A stretch of 44,393 nucleotides of DNA from Candidatus Palauibacter australiensis (GTDB lineage Bacteria; Gemmatimonadota; Gemmatimonadetes; Palauibacterales; Palauibacteraceae): positions 1 through 44,393 of the forward strand of contig JAPPBA010000120.1 of NCBI GenBank assembly GCA_026705295.1, given 5' to 3'. Under the pieces are notes generated by a model. It ran no database searches. It saw only the letters and a list, made by a program, of their open reading frames with translations, and was not told where the DNA came from. Below are positions 24,743 through 32,299 of this stretch, in pieces; the first letter of the stretch is position 1, and each line of letters starts with the position of its first letter. Position numbers and translations under genes: made by a program.

Positions 24743-26071
24743 ATGTCGAACATGGTGCGTACTGGCGCGAGAGCGGCGACCGCCGCCACCGTCGCGTCGA
24801 TCTTCACTTCCGCGGGACTCTTCGGACAGGAATGCGAGTTCGACGCGAACAGCGCGGCCTCCACGGCGTCCGAGGCGATTCAGAGACTCGCCGAGGCCGC
24901 GACGGCCCAGGACAGCCTGACGATCTTCACGGAGGCGTGGGAGGCGCTCGGGGCGGATCTGGATAGCGACAATCCGGTGGTCCCCTTGCTGGGCGCCCAG
25001 ATCCAGATGGGCCTCGGCAACTTTCCGGATGCCGTGGAATTTCTCGAACGCTACGAAGCCACCGCGTCTCCGGAGTGCATGATGCACGGCGAAGCGCAGC
25101 GCTACAACGGCTGGGTCCGGCTCTACAACCAGGGCGTCACGGCCTATAGCGCCTCCGACCACGACGCGGCGCTCGAGGCCTTCATGCTTGCGAACGACTT
25201 CAAACCCGACCTCCGCACGTACAGCAACGCGGCGCTGCTGCAGTCACAGATGGGAGACAACGCCGGTGCGATCGAGACGTACCAGGCCGCGCTCGCCGCG
25301 GACATTCCCGATGCCGATGCGGAGTCGCTGCGCAACACCGTCAGCGGACTCGGCGACATGCTGGCGGAGGAGGGCCGGGCGGATGAAGCGATCCAGACCT
25401 ACAGCGACTACCTCACCCGTTATCCGGACGATGTCGTGATCCAGATCCGGTATGCGGGAGTCCTGTCCGATCAGGGGCAGACCGAGGAGTCGGCCGCGAT
25501 CTATGCCGAAACCCTCGAGCGCACGGACCTGACGTACCAGCAGTGGCTTGAAGTCGGCGTAGGGTTCTACAACGCGCAGAACTTCCCGGACGCGGCAACC
25601 GCCTTTGGGAACGCCCGCGCCGGGAACCCCTACAGCAAGGAAGCGATGGAAAACTACGTCAACGCTTCCATCCAGTCCGGCCGGCCGGGGCCCGTCGTCG
25701 CGCTCGCGGACACCCTCACGCAGTGGTACCCCTACGACGCGCTCGCTCACCAGTTGCGCTTTCAGTCGCTGGGCCGCGCCGACATGAACGACCAGGCGAT
25801 GGAGGCCATGGGCGTGGAGCAGGCGTTGCCGCTCTCCGTCACGTTCGCGCAGATGGCCGCGGCCGCGAACGGCCGGTACATCATCCAGCTCGCGTTCACG
25901 AACCGCACCGAGTCCGGCACGCTGCAGGTCGCGTTCGAGTTCGTCGATGCCGGCGGGCAGGTCGTCACGGAGCATACGCAGACCTTCGATGCCGATTCCG
26001 GCAGCTTCACCTTCGAGATTCAGTCCGACGTACCCCTGGCCGGTTTCCGGTACGGAACGATCGGGGGCTGA
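24743..26071 (+). CDS. Secreted tetratricopeptide-repeat protein
   Basis: The 442-residue product opens with a signal peptide (RAATAATVASIFTSAGLFGQ) and a likely cleavage site before ECEFD. From about residue 50 to 350 it consists of TPR-type helical pairs; clear examples are YNQGVTAYSASDHDAALEAFMLANDFKPD, AALLQSQMGDNAGAIETYQAAL and GVGFYNAQNFPDAATAFGNARAGNP. The last ~75 residues look like a small beta-sandwich (YIIQLAFTNRTESG, VAFEFVDAGGQVV, FTFEIQSDVPLAGFRYGTI). TPR proteins of this kind are common periplasmic scaffolds; the partner is unknown. The ATG at 24743 is chosen because the signal peptide follows directly and a promoter-like gap precedes. Two strong hairpins follow the stop. Confidence 0.82.
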   Translation: MSNMVRTGARAATAATVASIFTSAGLFGQECEFDANSAASTASEAIQRLAEAATAQDSLTIFTEAWEALGADLDSDNPVVPLLGAQIQMGLGNFPDAVEFLERYEATASPECMMHGEAQRYNGWVRLYNQGVTAYSASDHDAALEAFMLANDFKPDLRTYSNAALLQSQMGDNAGAIETYQAALAADIPDADAESLRNTVSGLGDMLAEEGRADEAIQTYSDYLTRYPDDVVIQIRYAGVLSDQGQTEESAAIYAETLERTDLTYQQWLEVGVGFYNAQNFPDAATAFGNARAGNPYSKEAMENYVNASIQSGRPGPVVALADTLTQWYPYDALAHQLRFQSLGRADMNDQAMEAMGVEQALPLSVTFAQMAAAANGRYIIQLAFTNRTESGTLQVAFEFVDAGGQVVTEHTQTFDADSGSFTFEIQSDVPLAGFRYGTIGG

Positions 26072-26073
26072 CC

Positions 26074-26099
26074 GCCCGGCAGGCCGTGGCTTGCCGGGC
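26074..26099 (+). terminator. Hairpin 1 downstream of the TPR gene
   Basis: GCCCGGCA (26074-26081) pairs with TGCCGGGC (26092-26099). The stem continues inward through a G-T wobble and GCC/GGC, leaving a tiny loop: about 11 pairs in all. It starts three bases after the stop of the TPR gene. No T-run follows, so an intrinsic terminator is not proven, but the pair of hairpins here makes a transcript end or processing site likely. Confidence 0.45.
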
Positions 26100-26114
26100 C
26101 TCAGGTCCCGGGGC

Positions 26115-26143
26115 GGGCCGCTCACTGGAAGCCGGAGCGGCCC
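26115..26143 (+). terminator. Hairpin 2 downstream of the TPR gene
   Basis: GGGCCGCTC (26115-26123) is a perfect complement of GAGCGGCCC (26135-26143), nine pairs with an 11-base loop. It lies 15 bases after hairpin 1 and 27 bases before the ATG of the next gene. The following bases are CCTCTGCGGG, not a T-run. Confidence 0.45.
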
Positions 26144-26170
26144 CTCTGCGGGTTCCCCACGTGCCAGACC

Positions 26171-27448
26171 ATGATTCGAATCGCAAGCGTCGAGCCGGGG
26201 TCGATCGCCGCGGATCTTGAACTGCCGGCGGGCCTCGCCGTGCTTGAGATCAACGACAGACCCGTCCGGGACGGCCTGGACCTTCTCTTCTACCAGGCGG
26301 AACCCGCGCTGCGGGTGCTTGCGGAGCAGCGGACGGGAGAGCGGTTCCTGTTCGAGATCGAGAAGCCCGCGGACGAACCCCTCGGCATCGTCCCGGAACC
26401 CGACAAGATCCGCCGCTGCACGAATGCGTGCCCGTTCTGCTTCGTGAAGGGGAACCCGAAGGTCGACCGGCTCCGGACGCCGCTCTACGTGAAGGATGAC
26501 GATTATCGGCTGTCCTTCCTGCACGGCCACTACATCACGCTGACGAACCTGCGTCCGGATGACTGGGACCGCATCTTCGAACAGCGACTGTCGCCGCTCT
26601 ATGTGAGCGTTCATTCGACGGACCCCGCGGTCCGGCTCGGGATGCTGAAGAACCCCCGGAGCGCGAATATCGGGCAGGATCTCGACCGGCTGGCCGAGGG
26701 CCGCATCCTGGTGCACGCGCAGGTCGTACTCTGCCCGGAGGTGAACGACGGCGAACACCTGGCGCGGACGATCGAAGACCTCTATCGCCGCGGGGGCGCG
26801 ATCCGGTCGCTCTCCATCGTACCCGTGGGCCTGACCTCGTGGAACGCCGCGCTGGGCGGGCGGGCGCTCGAACCGGGGGAATGCCGCCAGGCGCTCGACG
26901 CCGTCGACGCGATCCGCGAGCGGGCGCTGTCGGAGCGGGGGCAGGGGTGGTGCTACGCCGCCGACGAGATGTACCTGCAGGCGGGACTCGAGCCGCCCGG
27001 CGCCGCGTACTTCGACGACCACGAACTCGAGAGCAACGGCGTCGGGGCGATCTCCACGCTGACGGATCGCGTGACCGGACAGCTGGAGGCGCTCCGCCCG
27101 CTGGAAGGGTGCCGGGTCGTGGCGGTCACGGGGACCTCGATGGGGCCGACGATGACCCGCCTCGCGGGCCGCATCGCGCGGCGCACCGGGGCCGAGGTGT
27201 CGACGGTGGCGGTCGGGAACACGCTGTACGGGCCGATGGTCACGACGGCGGGCCTCCTGCCCGGCGCGGATCACCGGAGCGCACTCCGCGGCGCGGGGGA
27301 CTTCGACGTGGCCCTCTTCTCGGCGCAGGCGCTGAACGACGGCGACCTCTTCCTCGACGACGTGAGCCTCTCCGAGCTGCAGGCCGATTTTCCCGGCCGC
27401 CGGGTCGAGCCTTCCCACGACCTCGTCGACGTCCTGACGCGACTGTAG
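26171..27448 (+). CDS. DUF512 family PDZ / radical-SAM-like protein
   Basis: The 425 residues begin with a PDZ-like domain (IASVEPGSIAADLELPAGLAVLEINDRPV, 1-70). A CTNACPFCFVKGNPK cluster near residue 80 (Cys-x3-Cys-x2-Cys) is the expected Fe-S site. Core segments are YRLSFLHGHYITLTNL and YVSVHSTDPAVRLGMLKNP. The C-terminal DUF512 domain includes GTSMGPTMTRLAGRI, FLDDVSLSEL and DLVDVLTRL. This family is well conserved in Clostridia and thermophiles, where it also precedes der and plsY as here, but its reaction is unknown. The CxxxCxxC cluster and TIM-barrel-like core suggest radical-SAM chemistry. The ATG at 26171 has no clear RBS. The position next to a ribosome-assembly GTPase hints at translation-related work, without proof. 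Confidence 0.85.
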   Translation: MIRIASVEPGSIAADLELPAGLAVLEINDRPVRDGLDLLFYQAEPALRVLAEQRTGERFLFEIEKPADEPLGIVPEPDKIRRCTNACPFCFVKGNPKVDRLRTPLYVKDDDYRLSFLHGHYITLTNLRPDDWDRIFEQRLSPLYVSVHSTDPAVRLGMLKNPRSANIGQDLDRLAEGRILVHAQVVLCPEVNDGEHLARTIEDLYRRGGAIRSLSIVPVGLTSWNAALGGRALEPGECRQALDAVDAIRERALSERGQGWCYAADEMYLQAGLEPPGAAYFDDHELESNGVGAISTLTDRVTGQLEALRPLEGCRVVAVTGTSMGPTMTRLAGRIARRTGAEVSTVAVGNTLYGPMVTTAGLLPGADHRSALRGAGDFDVALFSAQALNDGDLFLDDVSLSELQADFPGRRVEPSHDLVDVLTRL

Positions 27449-27464
27449 TGTGGTGTCGACACTG

Positions 27465-28790
27465 ATGGCTCTCCGCACGGTCGCCATCGTGGGCCGCCCC
27501 AACGTCGGCAAGTCGACGCTCTTCAACCGGATCCTGGGGCGGCGCGTGGCGATCGTCGCCGAGCGCCCCGGCGTGACCCGCGACCGGCAGTTCGCCGAGG
27601 CGGAATGGGCCGGGCGGCGCTTCCTCCTCGTCGATACCGGGGGCCTCGTCGTGCGGCCGGATGAACGCATCGACCTCGAGGTACGCCGGCAGGCCGAGAC
27701 CGCGATCGGCCACGCGGACGTCGTCGTCTTCGTGGTGGACGGCCGCGACGGCCTCCAGCCCGTGGACCGCCACGTCGCGGACCTCCTGCGCCGGTCGGGC
27801 CTGCCCGTGATCGTGGCCGCAAACAAGCTCGACGAACTCGGCGAAGCGATCGGGCACGTCGACTTCTACGAGCTCGGCCTCGGCGACCCCACGCCGCTGG
27901 CGGCCCTCAGCGGCAAGGGATCGGGGGACCTCCTCGACCGCGTGGTCGAGGCCCTCCCGGAGTCGGCGGAGACGGAGGAGGACGACGCCGACATCCGCAT
28001 CGCCGTCATCGGACGCCCCAACGTGGGCAAGTCCAGCTTCGTCAACCGTCTCCTCGGAGAGGATCGCGTCATCGTCCACGAGGAAGCGGGGACCACCCGC
28101 GACGCGATTGACACAGACCTCGTCCTGGAAGGGCGCCGCGTTCGCCTCATCGACACCGCCGGCCTCCGCCGCCGGGCCCGTATCGTGGATGACCTCGAAT
28201 TCCTCGGGCGGCTGCGGGCGGCCTCGGCCATCGACCGGGCGGACGTCTGTCTCCTCCTCGTGGATACCCGGGCCGGCGCGGCGAACCAGGACTTCCGGAT
28301 CGGGCACCAGGCGTGGGACGCGGGAAAGGGTCTCGTGTTCGTGGCCAACAAGTGGGACCTGATCGAGGACCGCGGACCCTCCGCGCTGGCCGGTTTCGAG
28401 CGCGAACTCCGCGAGCGCGCGCACTATCTTCGCTGGGTGCCGATCATCACCTGTTCGGCGTTGACGGGGAAGCGGGTACGGAAGGCCATCGACCTCGCGT
28501 TCGAGGTGCAGGAAGCGCGGGCGCGGCGGGTGCCCACGGCGGACGTGAACGAAGTCCTTCGACGGCTGGTTGCGCGCCGGCAGCCTCCCCAGGGGGGGCG
28601 GGGGGACGTGCGGCTGCTCTACGGCAGCCAGGTGGCGGCATCCCCGCCGCAGTTCGTACTCTGGTCCAACCGGCCGCACGACCTCAAGGAGCACTATGTG
28701 AGATACCTCGTCGCCGGCTTCCGAGAGGCCTGGGGATTCGAGGGATCTCCCATCCGGGTCAAGTTGAAGAAGCGTTCGGGGCGCGAATGA
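27465..28790 (+). CDS. der: Ribosome biogenesis GTPase Der (EngA)
   Basis: GTPase with two tandem G domains needed for 50S subunit maturation. The 441 residues show G domain 1 (GRPNVGKSTLFNRI, DTGGLV, NKLDE), an acidic linker, and G domain 2 (GRPNVGKSSFVNRL, DTAGLRRRARI, NKWDLIED). The C-terminal KH-like domain follows (KLLYGSQV-type segment read as VRLLYGSQVAASPPQFVLWSNRPHDLKEHY). It ends VKLKKRSGRE, close to the usual R-x-K tail. I chose the ATG at 27465; an in-frame GTG at 27450 would add five residues and neither has a strong RBS. The stop overlaps the plsY ATG as ATGA. Confidence 0.95.
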   Translation: MALRTVAIVGRPNVGKSTLFNRILGRRVAIVAERPGVTRDRQFAEAEWAGRRFLLVDTGGLVVRPDERIDLEVRRQAETAIGHADVVVFVVDGRDGLQPVDRHVADLLRRSGLPVIVAANKLDELGEAIGHVDFYELGLGDPTPLAALSGKGSGDLLDRVVEALPESAETEEDDADIRIAVIGRPNVGKSSFVNRLLGEDRVIVHEEAGTTRDAIDTDLVLEGRRVRLIDTAGLRRRARIVDDLEFLGRLRAASAIDRADVCLLLVDTRAGAANQDFRIGHQAWDAGKGLVFVANKWDLIEDRGPSALAGFERELRERAHYLRWVPIITCSALTGKRVRKAIDLAFEVQEARARRVPTADVNEVLRRLVARRQPPQGGRGDVRLLYGSQVAASPPQFVLWSNRPHDLKEHYVRYLVAGFREAWGFEGSPIRVKLKKRSGRE

Positions 28791-29431
28791 CCGCACCGCT
28801 CCTGACGCTTGCCGCCTATCTCATCGGGGCCTTCCCCACCAGCTACCTCGTCGGGCGCGCCTACGGGTACGACCTCCGGCGGGAGGGGAGCGGCAACCTC
28901 GGATCCACGAACGCCTACCGGGTCCTCGGGTTCTTCCCGGCCGTGGGCGTGCTCGTCGTGGACCTGTTGAAGGGATTCGTGCCCGTGTGGCTCTTCCCGA
29001 TGTGGGACGGGCGGGGCGGCGCCTGGACGCTCGCGTACGGGCTCGCGGCCATCTCCGGACACGTGTGGCCCGTGTACACGAGATTCAGGGGAGGGAAGGG
29101 GGTCGCGACCGCCGCCGGAACGATGGCCGCGCTGGTGCCGGTGGCCGTGATCGTCGCCTTCTTCGTGTGGGTCGTGACGGTGATCCTCACGCGGACGGCC
29201 TCCATGGCGTCCCTCCTCTCCGCGGCCCTCGTGCCCATCATGGCCCGCGGCTCGGCGGCCCCGCGCTCCGTCGTGTTCTATGCGCTCCTCCTCGCCATCG
29301 CGGTCTGGTGGACGCACCGCTCGAACCTCGCGCGGATCGTGAGGCGCGAGGAGTTCCAGGTGGATTGGCGCCGCGGCCGGCTCCCGCGCCGGGAGAGGAC
29401 GGCGCGGAAGTCCCCGGAGGACGAGGCGTGA
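28787..29431 (+). CDS. plsY: Acyl-phosphate:glycerol-3-phosphate acyltransferase PlsY
   Basis: Integral membrane enzyme making lysophosphatidic acid from acyl-phosphate and glycerol-3-phosphate. The 214 residues have five hydrophobic helices and the three PlsY motifs: GSGNLGSTNAYR near residue 37, GHVWPVYTRFRGGKGVATA near 88 and WWTHRSNLARIVRREE in the C-terminal part. DLLKG is also present. The start ATG at 28787 overlaps the der stop. gpsA, which makes its glycerol-3-phosphate substrate, follows with a GTGA overlap, a common plsY-gpsA pairing. The partner PlsX is not in the window. Confidence 0.95.
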   Translation: MTAPLLTLAAYLIGAFPTSYLVGRAYGYDLRREGSGNLGSTNAYRVLGFFPAVGVLVVDLLKGFVPVWLFPMWDGRGGAWTLAYGLAAISGHVWPVYTRFRGGKGVATAAGTMAALVPVAVIVAFFVWVVTVILTRTASMASLLSAALVPIMARGSAAPRSVVFYALLLAIAVWWTHRSNLARIVRREEFQVDWRRGRLPRRERTARKSPEDEA

Positions 29432-30438
29432 GCGGGCAGCGGGTCGCCGTGCTGGGCGCGGGCAGCTGGGGCACGGCGCTGGCCGATGTCCTCGTGCGGA
29501 ACGGCCACGAGGTGCGCCTGTGGGCGCGGGACCCGGCACACGCCGCCGCGATGCGCGACAGCGGGACGAACGAACGCTATCTGCCCGGCATCGAGCTGGG
29601 CCGCCCCCTCACCGTGACATCGGATCTCGCGGAGGCGATGGACGGCGCCGGTTTCGTGCTCTCCGTCTGCCCATCGCACGCGGTGCGCGAGGTGCTGGGA
29701 CACGCCGCGCCCCACCTTGGCGACCAGGTGCTGGTCTCGGCCTCCAAGGGGATCGAGCTCGGCACACACCGGAGGATGTCGGAGGTCATCGTGGAGACGC
29801 TGGGCGAGGCCGCGGGACCCCGCACGGTCGTCCTCTCGGGGCCCAGCTTCGCGGAGGAACTCCTCCGCGGGCTTCCGACCGCGGTCGTCGCCGCGAGCCG
29901 GAGCGAGGCCCACGCGCTCGCCGTGCAGAGCCTGTTCCGGAACGGGTACTTTCGAGTGTACACGCAGCCGGATGTGGACGGCGTGGAGCTCGGCGGGGCG
30001 CTCAAGAACGTGATCGCGCTCGCGGCGGGGATCTCGGACGGGCTGGAGTTGGGTTCGAACGCGCGCGCGGCGCTCATCAACCGCGGACTGGCGGAGACCG
30101 CCCGGCTCGCCCGGCACTTCGGAGCGCGGGAAACGACGCTCGGGGGCCTCGCCGGGCTCGGAGACCTCGTCCTCACCTGCACCGGACGGCTGAGCCGGAA
30201 TCGCTCGGCCGGACTCGCCATCGGAGCGGGTCGCCGGCCGTCGGAAGTGATCGGAGAGATGGACCAGGTGGTGGAAGGCGTGCGGACGGCGCGCGCGGCA
30301 TACGAACTGAGCCGGGACCTGGACGTGGAGATGCCGATCACGAGCAGTGTATATTCGATCCTGTACGAAGATGTGGCGCCCCGGGAGGCGCTGGCGCGGC
30401 TGATGGCCCGGGAACCGAAACCCGAGCGCTGGGGCTAG
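29428..30438 (+). CDS. gpsA: Glycerol-3-phosphate dehydrogenase [NAD(P)+] GpsA
   Basis: Cytosolic enzyme reducing dihydroxyacetone phosphate to glycerol-3-phosphate for phospholipid synthesis. The 336 residues open with the Rossmann motif VAVLGAGSWGTALADVLVRNGHEVRLW. Other motifs are VLVSASKGIELGT, LSGPSFAEELLRGLPTAVVAAS, the catalytic-lysine segment GVELGGALKNVIALAAGISDGLELGSNARAALI, and TLGGLAGLGDLVLTCTGRLSRNR. The GTG at 29428 overlaps the plsY stop. The reading frame also runs upstream inside plsY but only as a shadow. A 75-base gap with a short tandem repeat follows. Confidence 0.95.
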   Translation: MSGQRVAVLGAGSWGTALADVLVRNGHEVRLWARDPAHAAAMRDSGTNERYLPGIELGRPLTVTSDLAEAMDGAGFVLSVCPSHAVREVLGHAAPHLGDQVLVSASKGIELGTHRRMSEVIVETLGEAAGPRTVVLSGPSFAEELLRGLPTAVVAASRSEAHALAVQSLFRNGYFRVYTQPDVDGVELGGALKNVIALAAGISDGLELGSNARAALINRGLAETARLARHFGARETTLGGLAGLGDLVLTCTGRLSRNRSAGLAIGAGRRPSEVIGEMDQVVEGVRTARAAYELSRDLDVEMPITSSVYSILYEDVAPREALARLMAREPKPERWG

Positions 30439-30476
30439 CAGCCCGAGGCAGGACCCGGCGCCAGCGCCACCAAGGG

Positions 30477-30502
30477 CTGCCAGCAAGGACTGCCAGCAAG
30501 GG
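30477..30502 (+). repeat. Short tandem repeat (2 x 13 bp) before the MerR-type gene
   Basis: CTGCCAGCAAGGA at 30477-30489 is followed at once by CTGCCAGCAAGGG at 30490-30502. It fills part of the 75-base gpsA-merR gap and ends just before the purine-rich RBS of the next gene. It could be replication slippage or a pair of binding half-sites for the regulator encoded downstream. Confidence 0.5.
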
Positions 30503-30513
30503 AAGGGGACGGC

Positions 30514-30876
30514 GTGTCCGACCGGATCGCCCCGAAGGAGTACTACTCGATCGGCGAAGTGTGCGAGATCGCGGATCTCAAGGCGCACGTCCTGCGTTAT
30601 TGGGAAACGCAGTTCTCGGCGCTTCGTCCCACGAAGAACCGGGCGGGGAACCGGGTGTACCGGCCGAAGCAGATCCAGCTCGTGCAGCTCCTGCGGCACC
30701 TCCTCTATACCGAGCGGTACACGATCGAGGGCGCACGGCGGAAGCTCGACCAACTGCGGGCGGGCGGGGAACTCGCGGAGCAGGCGCGCGTGGCGTGGGA
30801 CCGGGAGACGATCCGCGATCTCCGGAGGGAGGCCGACGAACTGGTCCAGCTGCTCGAGGACGGCGAGGCCGGGTGA
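30514..30876 (+). CDS. MerR-family transcriptional regulator
   Basis: The 120-residue product has an N-terminal winged helix-turn-helix of the MerR type: YYSIGEVCEIADLKAHVLRYWETQF near residue 10, the wing with RNRAGNRVY-like LRPTKNRAGNRVYRPKQIQ, and a recognition/linker helix LLYTERYTIEGARRKL. A short C-terminal helix follows, for dimerisation. There is no ligand-binding domain or metal-binding cysteine, as in the short MerR regulators of many Deltaproteobacteria. The start is GTG 30514 with GGAAGGGG upstream. The gene is coupled to surE by GTGA. The regulated genes are unknown; the direct repeat just upstream is a candidate autoregulatory site. Confidence 0.88.
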   Translation: MSDRIAPKEYYSIGEVCEIADLKAHVLRYWETQFSALRPTKNRAGNRVYRPKQIQLVQLLRHLLYTERYTIEGARRKLDQLRAGGELAEQARVAWDRETIRDLRREADELVQLLEDGEAG

Positions 30877-31640
30877 CCGAAGCGGAAAAACCCGTCCTCC
30901 TGTGCACGAACGACGACGGTGTGAAGTCGACCGGACTCGCGTTGCTCGCCCGCGTGGCCGAGCCGTTCGGCGACGTGTGGACGGTGGCGCCGGACCGGGA
31001 GCAGAGCGCCACGAGCCATGCGCTGTCGCTGTTCCGCCCGCTCCGGCTGACGCGGCTCGGACCGCGGCGTTACATGGTGGACGGGACGCCGACCGATTGC
31101 GTGCTCCTGGCCCTGAAGGAGATCCTCGAGACACGGCCCCGCTTCGTCCTCTCCGGCGTCAATCACGGCCCCAACATGGGGGAGGACGTGCTCTATTCCG
31201 GCACCGTGGCGGCGGCGATGGAGGCGACGATCCTCGGCGTGCCCGCGATCGCCTTCTCGTTCACGGGGAGCGACGACGGCGTTCTGGAAACCTACGAGGA
31301 GATGCTCGGCCGGATCATCGCCGCCTGCCTCGACCGGGATTCCTTTCCGGATGAGACGTTCTTCAACGTCAACCTTCCGGACCGGCCGGCCGGCCAGGTG
31401 AAGGGGATCACGGTGACGGCGCTCGGCCGTCGCGTGTACCACGACTCGCTCCGCCGGATTCACGATGAGGAAGGAACCGAGTACTTCAAGATCGGAGGGG
31501 GACGTTCGGCGTGGCGCGGCCGGGAGGACTCGGATTTCCGCGCCGTGCGCGCGGGCTTCGTCTCGGTGACGCCGCTCCACCTCGACCTGACGAATTTCGA
31601 ACTGCTGAACGAGGTGAGGTCGTGGCGGCTGGGAGGTTGA
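30873..31640 (+). CDS. surE: 5'/3'-nucleotidase SurE
   Basis: Metal-dependent survival nucleotidase removing phosphate from nucleoside monophosphates. The 255 residues have the metal and active-site motifs LLCTNDDGVKSTGLALLA near residue 10, VAPDREQSATSHALSL, VDGTPTDCVLLAL and LSGVNHGPNMGEDVLYSGTVAAAMEA near 91. FNVNLPD follows further along. The GTG at 30873 overlaps the preceding regulator stop. pcm follows with an overlap, reproducing the surE-pcm pair seen in Proteobacteria, where both are tied to stationary-phase survival. Confidence 0.95.
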   Translation: MTEAEKPVLLCTNDDGVKSTGLALLARVAEPFGDVWTVAPDREQSATSHALSLFRPLRLTRLGPRRYMVDGTPTDCVLLALKEILETRPRFVLSGVNHGPNMGEDVLYSGTVAAAMEATILGVPAIAFSFTGSDDGVLETYEEMLGRIIAACLDRDSFPDETFFNVNLPDRPAGQVKGITVTALGRRVYHDSLRRIHDEEGTEYFKIGGGRSAWRGREDSDFRAVRAGFVSVTPLHLDLTNFELLNEVRSWRLGG

Positions 31641-32299
31641 CGGAGCGGGACCCCGCGGCGGACTACCGGCGCGACCGCCGCCGCCTCGTGGAACGGCTCC
31701 GGGATCGGGGGGTGAGCGATCTGGCCGTCCTGCACGCGTTCGACAGCGTTCCGCGGCATGCGTTCGTACCCGACGTGATGCGGGCCCGCGCATACGAGGA
31801 TGTGCCGCTCCCGATCGGCCGGGGACAGACGATTTCGAGCCCCACGATCCACGCCCTCAGTCTCGAATACGCCGAAATCCGCCCCGGTCATCGCGTCCTC
31901 GAGGTCGGGACGGGCGCGGGATTTCAAACGGCGCTCCTCGCGGCGCTCGGGGCGGCGGTGTACTCCATCGAGCGCATCGCCTCCCTGTACGAGGCCGCGG
32001 CACGCAGGCTGGATCGCCTCGGCGTGGACGCGCGTCTCATGCACGGGGACGGGAGCCGGGGCTGGCCGAAACACGCCCCCTTCCAGGCGATCATCGTGGG
32101 CGCGGCCGCCGCCCGCCCGCCCGAAGCGCTCTTCAGGCAGCTCGCCGACGGTGGCCGCCTGATCGTGCCCGTCGGTACGCGGCGGCAGGAACTGCGGCGC
32201 TACACGCGACGCGGCGACGACTTCGCGCGGGAGACGATCACCGGCGCCCGCTTCGTGCCGCTCATCCAGGATGGGCCGCGGGGCGAGGGCCCCGAATGA
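31622..32299 (+). CDS. pcm: Protein-L-isoaspartate O-methyltransferase
   Basis: SAM-dependent enzyme that starts repair of isoaspartyl residues in aged proteins. The 225 residues contain VPRHAFVPDVMRARAYEDVPLPIGRGQTISSPTIHA (family hallmark near residue 40), the SAM motif RVLEVGTGAGFQTALLAALG, YSIERIASL and the PEALFRQLADGGRLIVPVG region. I chose GTG 31622 because GAGGTGAGG precedes it. The TTG at 31637 would give TTGA coupling but has its RBS directly abutting. The longer in-frame GTG at 31511 lies inside surE. The stop overlaps the DUF368 gene as ATGA. Confidence 0.92.
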   Translation: MAAGRLTERDPAADYRRDRRRLVERLRDRGVSDLAVLHAFDSVPRHAFVPDVMRARAYEDVPLPIGRGQTISSPTIHALSLEYAEIRPGHRVLEVGTGAGFQTALLAALGAAVYSIERIASLYEAAARRLDRLGVDARLMHGDGSRGWPKHAPFQAIIVGAAAARPPEALFRQLADGGRLIVPVGTRRQELRRYTRRGDDFARETITGARFVPLIQDGPRGEGPE

